Position numbers and translations under genes: made by a program
Shown here: in pieces, positions 6,644-9,258 of the stretch
Numbering within the stretch: position 1 is the first letter of the stretch
How the letters are laid out: the number at the start of each line of letters is the position of its first letter
DNA from: Planctomycetota bacterium
GTDB lineage: Bacteria; Planctomycetota; Planctomycetia; Isosphaerales; Isosphaeraceae
Direction: 5' to 3'
Assembly: GCA_021778575.1 (NCBI GenBank)
Contig: JAJYCH010000121.1
Location: 1 to 9,258, forward strand
DNA: 9,258 bases
The notes under the pieces: model-generated
Seen by the model: only the letters and a program-made list of their open reading frames with translations
Told to the model about the DNA's origin: nothing
Database searches by the model: none

Positions 6644-7612
6644 ATGATCACCGCCGGCTGGCTCGCACTGGCGTTGCTCGGGCAGGTGGGACTAGCGACG
6701 TTCCACCCCAACCCGGCCGAGTCGAACATCCCCGAACTGTTTCGGCTCCCCGAAGCGACCTATACGTATGAATTTGAGCCGGTACGCGAGACTTCGGGCT
6801 ACTCGGTCGCCAAGATCCGGTTTCCGTCGCCGGTGGTTTCGCCCGACCCGGCCAATAACACGGTCCACGCTGAATATTTTCAGCCCAAAGGACCCGGCAA
6901 GCGACCGGCGGTGGTCGTCCTGCACATCCTCGGAGCCGATTTTGCGCTCTCGCGCTACTATGCGGCGAGGTTGGCCGATCGCGGGGTCGCGGCCCTCTTT
7001 CTCAAGCTTCCCTACTATGGCGAGCGTCGGCCCGAAGGAGGAAAACAGCGGTTCCTCTCGACCGACATCGACCGTTCGACCCTGTCGATGAAGCAAGGAA
7101 TTCTGGATATCCGTCGAGCCGAGAGCTGGCTCGCCGCCCGACCCGAGATCGACCCGACCAAGCTGGGCGTGACCGGGATCAGTCTGGGGGGAATCACCTC
7201 GGCGCTGGCGGCGGCGGTCGACCCGGCGATCGATCGGGGGGTGTTTCTCCTGGCCGGTGGCGGACTTGACGAGATCCTCTGGGAGATGGACGAGCCCGAG
7301 GCCCGTCAATATCGCCGCCAATGGCTCGCCGCCGGACGGAGCCGGGCCGAACTCAAGAAACTGACAACCCCTTACGATCCCTTGACCTACGCCGACCGAC
7401 TTGCCGGCAAGAAGATCCTGATGATGGCCGGGAATATCGACGAGGTCGTCCCGCCTTCTTCGGCCCGGGCACTCTGGCAGGCCGCCGGCCAGCCGCCGAT
7501 CCGCTGGTTCGACTGCGGGCATTACTCAGCCGCCGGATTCCTCCTCCCCGCGATCCGCGAGGCCGTCGAATTCTTCGCGGCGGACCTCCCCGAAGTCGCA
7601 AAACCGAAGTAA
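6644..7612 (+). CDS. Secreted alpha/beta hydrolase (dienelactone hydrolase-like esterase/peptidase fold)
   Basis: This 322-residue protein starts with a short hydrophobic signal sequence (1-18, ITAGWLALALLGQVGLA), so it is probably exported. A preamble domain (about 30-85) is followed by the hydrolase core. RPAVVVLHILGADF (87-100) is the first core strand and oxyanion region. The nucleophile elbow GISLGG places Ser180 at 178-183. GNIDEVVPP (263-271) gives the acid Asp266, and CGHYS (291-295) gives His293, so the full Ser-Asp-His triad is present and in order. A lid-like insert lies at about 208-250. ATG 6644 is chosen for GGGAGG 9 nt upstream and the signal sequence. The gene is divergent from the GT9 gene. 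The substrate cannot be read from the sequence; an ester or deacylation reaction is the default expectation for the fold. Confidence 0.88.
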   Translation: MITAGWLALALLGQVGLATFHPNPAESNIPELFRLPEATYTYEFEPVRETSGYSVAKIRFPSPVVSPDPANNTVHAEYFQPKGPGKRPAVVVLHILGADFALSRYYAARLADRGVAALFLKLPYYGERRPEGGKQRFLSTDIDRSTLSMKQGILDIRRAESWLAARPEIDPTKLGVTGISLGGITSALAAAVDPAIDRGVFLLAGGGLDEILWEMDEPEARQYRRQWLAAGRSRAELKKLTTPYDPLTYADRLAGKKILMMAGNIDEVVPPSSARALWQAAGQPPIRWFDCGHYSAAGFLLPAIREAVEFFAADLPEVAKPK

Positions 7613-7695
7613 ATTCAGGCTCGGGAGATACGACGGATTCGCCATCGTCGGAGCGGCCGGGCGTCCCTTGGGGTGGCTTCGTCGCGAGCTTCGCG

Positions 7696-7725
7696 TTGCG
7701 GTCTTGGGCTGGTTCGGGGTATTCT
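7696..7725 (+). promoter_or_regulatory. Likely promoter of the VOC gene
   Basis: TTGCGG (7696-7701) and TATTCT (7720-7725) are separated by 18 nt, and the -10 ends 44 nt before ATG 7770. The -10 matches 4 of 6 consensus bases. Its position after the alternative upstream start at 7668 supports ATG 7770 as the true start and independent expression from the hydrolase. Confidence 0.45.
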
Positions 7726-7769
7726 CCCGCCGAAACGTCCGGTTGGGAGTCGATGAGGGGGGGATTCGG

Positions 7770-8180
7770 ATGACGGCTCAGGTGACCAGTGTCTTTCTGT
7801 ACGTGGACGACGTTCAGAAGTCGCTCGAATTCTATAACGAGATCGTCGGGGCCGAGATCTCCCAGCTTCACGCTGAAGTCGAAGGGGGTCCGCTCACCCT
7901 GGCGATCCTGCGGATCGGCGGGTTCTCGCTGATGCTCCATCCCCAGGACCCGGACTCCGACGAGTACACCAAGAACAAGGTAGGCGTCGGAATCCATCTC
8001 CAGATCAGGGTCGTCGATGTCGACGGGTTCTACCAGCATTGCCTCGACGAAGGGGCCATGCTCAGCGTCTCGGGTGAGCCGGTCGACCAGGCCTGGGGCT
8101 GGCGCGAATTTGCCTTGAAAGATCCCGACGGTTACGTCTGGTCGGTCTATCAAGACAACTCCGACGGCCAGTGGACCTGA
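7770..8180 (+). CDS. VOC superfamily protein (glyoxalase/bleomycin-resistance/dioxygenase fold)
   Basis: This 136-residue cytoplasmic protein is made of two beta-alpha-beta-beta-beta modules, the normal size for a single VOC chain that dimerises. Module one begins with TSVFLYVDDVQKSLEFYNEIVG (6-27). Module two begins with GIHLQIRVVDVDGFYQHCL (74-92) and ends with WGWREFALKDPDGYVWSVYQ (109-128), the classic DPDGY end of the family. By hand alignment to GloA, two metal-ligand positions are Ser (Ser7 and Ser125 in place of His and Glu), while His76 aligns with the second His. It may therefore not be a metal-dependent glyoxalase I. ATG 7770 follows a GAGG plus G-rich run ending 6 nt upstream. The gene ends 15 bp from the convergent TauE gene. 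Biochemical role unknown. Confidence 0.88.
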   Translation: MTAQVTSVFLYVDDVQKSLEFYNEIVGAEISQLHAEVEGGPLTLAILRIGGFSLMLHPQDPDSDEYTKNKVGVGIHLQIRVVDVDGFYQHCLDEGAMLSVSGEPVDQAWGWREFALKDPDGYVWSVYQDNSDGQWT

Positions 8181-8195
8181 GCACAACACGACCGA

Positions 8196-8612
8196 CTATT
8201 TCACGACCGTCTCCACCGCCGGGGGCGGAGACGCCGGCGCGGTCCTGGTGCCCAGCACGAAATACGTCCCCACGACGATCAGGAAAATGCCATACGCCCG
8301 CTTCATCGTGGTCGGAGGAATCAACCCGGCAAGTTGCGCACCAATCAGGGTTCCGAAAAGCAGGCCCAGGGCAATCCCCAGCCCACGAGGGACGTCCACC
8401 TCGCCCCGTTTCGCATAGGCCAGAACCGCCAGCAGCGCCACCGGCAGAAGTTGAGCCAGGAGCGATGTCCCGGTCGCCGTCTTCTGGTCGAATTCGTACA
8501 GAATGACCAGGGCGGGCACAATCACCAGCCCGCCGCCAATGCCGAACATTCCGCCAACCACGCCCGCGACCAACCCCAACCCGACCATTGATCCGATCGC
8601 TCCCCAGTTCAT
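8196..8612 (-). CDS. Half-size TauE/SafE family membrane permease
   Basis: This 138-residue membrane protein has about four hydrophobic helices (roughly 8-37, 49-67, 76-97 and 105-121). The signature GLVAGVVGGMFGIGGGLVIVP (13-33) is the first repeat motif of TauE/SafE (DUF81) proteins, and ATGTSLLAQLLPV (46-58) is the following conserved block. Full-length members have about 250 residues in two such repeats. This one has a single repeat and ends in an Ala/Pro-rich tail, so it probably works as a dimer. Characterised relatives export sulfite or sulfonates or take up sulfur anions; the substrate here is unknown. The gene starts 28 bp after rsmE on the same strand, with AGGGGG 4 nt before ATG 8612, suggesting one operon. 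The sequence shows no frameshift and I see no second repeat nearby, so it reads as an intact short form. Confidence 0.88.
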   Translation of the reverse strand: MNWGAIGSMVGLGLVAGVVGGMFGIGGGLVIVPALVILYEFDQKTATGTSLLAQLLPVALLAVLAYAKRGEVDVPRGLGIALGLLFGTLIGAQLAGLIPPTTMKRAYGIFLIVVGTYFVLGTRTAPASPPPAVETVVK

Positions 8613-8640
8613 CAGGCCCCCTACAATCGCGGTGAAGAAC

Positions 8641-9258
8641 TCAATCCCGACGAGTTTCGGCCAGGGCCAGCAGTGTCGAGCAGCCCGCCAGCGCCGCTGT
8701 CTCGATCCGCAAAACGGTCGCCCCCAGCCCCACGGCGAGCCAGCCTCGACCGAGCGCCGAATCGACCTCGGCCTCGGTGAATCCCCCTTCCGGCCCGATC
8801 GCCAGGATGGCCGATTGGCCCGCTCGGTTCAAGCCGGTCGAGACGATCGGTCGACCGCCCGGATGCGCGATCAGTCGGAGCGACTCCGGGGAGCGACCCA
8901 TGACAGTCGCCCAAGGAGTCGGCGGGTCGAGATCCATGAGCCAGGCGCGCCGGCATTGCTTGGCGGCCTCGACGACGGTCCGTCGGAGCCGGTCGAGCTT
9001 GGCCGATCGGGGATCGACGACCGATCGCTCGGTGACCAGCGGGATCAACCGATCCACGCCCAGTTCGGTCGCCTTCTCGATCAGCCAGTCGAACCGATCC
9101 CCTTTCGGAACCGCCGTGGCCAGCGTCAACAACCCGCCACCGGACCGGGGCGAAAACGTTGTTTCGCGAACGATCAGCTCGACCCGGTCACGTCCGGTCG
9201 CCGCAACCTCTGCCTGATAGGTCGAGCCTCGCCCATCGAACAACTCAACGCATTCCCC
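8641..9258 (-). CDS. rsmE: 16S rRNA (uracil-1498-N3)-methyltransferase, 5' end outside window
   Basis: This SPOUT-fold enzyme methylates N3 of U1498 in 16S rRNA using S-adenosylmethionine, in the cytoplasm. The visible 205 codons run open through the right edge, reading GECVELFDGRGSTYQAEV at the cut, which is the end of the N-terminal PUA-like domain. About 30 residues are therefore missing and the TTG at 9243 is not the start. Family landmarks are PKGDRFDWLIEKATELGV (about 51-68 of the fragment), AIGPEGGFTEAEVD (about 153-166) and LGATVLRIETA (about 178-188), which form the trefoil-knot cofactor site. All look intact. It is followed by the TauE-like gene after 28 bp. Confidence 0.95.
   Translation of the reverse strand, partial: GECVELFDGRGSTYQAEVAATGRDRVELIVRETTFSPRSGGGLLTLATAVPKGDRFDWLIEKATELGVDRLIPLVTERSVVDPRSAKLDRLRRTVVEAAKQCRRAWLMDLDPPTPWATVMGRSPESLRLIAHPGGRPIVSTGLNRAGQSAILAIGPEGGFTEAEVDSALGRGWLAVGLGATVLRIETAALAGCSTLLALAETRRD

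Noticed and set aside
7613..7667. Possible hairpin CGACG...CGTCG after the hydrolase as a terminator
   Set aside because: Only 5 bp with a long loop and no T-rich tract, so not supportable as an intrinsic terminator.
7353..8189. Minus-strand open frame (278 codons) across the hydrolase end and VOC gene
   Set aside because: Low-complexity Arg/Pro/Asp translation antisense to two genes with clear catalytic or fold motifs.

Overview
The window looks like a chromosomal stretch from a GC-rich bacterium. The mix of families suggests Planctomycetota, perhaps Isosphaeraceae: a Cys-rich lipoprotein with a phosphatase-like domain and Pro/Ala linkers, a paired set of GT-C membrane proteins, and a secreted dienelactone-hydrolase-like esterase. 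That placement is inference from style, since no 16S or other marker is present. I see no tRNA, rRNA, CRISPR array, insertion sequence, integrase or attachment site, and the genes look ordinary and resident.

Layout. (1) Positions 2-385 (+) are the C-terminal end of an RluA-type pseudouridine synthase, cut by the left edge. (2) Its 3' end overlaps, tail to tail by 89 bp, a gene on the minus strand (297-2021) for a predicted lipoprotein. This protein has a Cys-rich N-terminus, long Pro/Ala-rich linkers, a dual-specificity-phosphatase-like domain with an intact CX5R signature, and a C-terminal membrane helix. (3) A non-coding divergent region of about 490 bp (2022-2508) follows. (4) Two multi-pass GT-C-type membrane glycosyltransferase-like genes (2509-3966 and 3963-5423, +) overlap by ATGA and are probably translationally coupled. 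(5) A GT9 (heptosyltransferase-type) glycosyltransferase lies on the minus strand (5465-6541), convergent with them. (6) A compact divergent promoter region (6542-6643) separates it from a secreted alpha/beta hydrolase (6644-7612, +). (7) A small VOC/glyoxalase-fold protein (7770-8180, +) comes next with its own likely promoter. (8) On the minus strand, entering from the right edge, lies a probable two-gene operon: rsmE (16S rRNA m3U1498 methyltransferase, 5' end cut by the edge) followed by a half-size TauE/SafE permease (8196-8612).

Together, genes 3-5 point to cell-envelope glycan or glycolipid assembly: GT-C enzymes use polyprenyl-phosphate sugars on the outer face of the inner membrane, and GT9 enzymes act on the cytoplasmic side. 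The two rRNA-modification genes at the edges are unrelated housekeeping functions. The most unusual items are the phosphatase-like lipoprotein with an acidic, non-standard P-loop, the poorly characterised second GT-C protein, and the 5' leader and overlapping divergent -10 elements at 6557-6609. I did not find a convincing new multi-gene defence or mobile system here.
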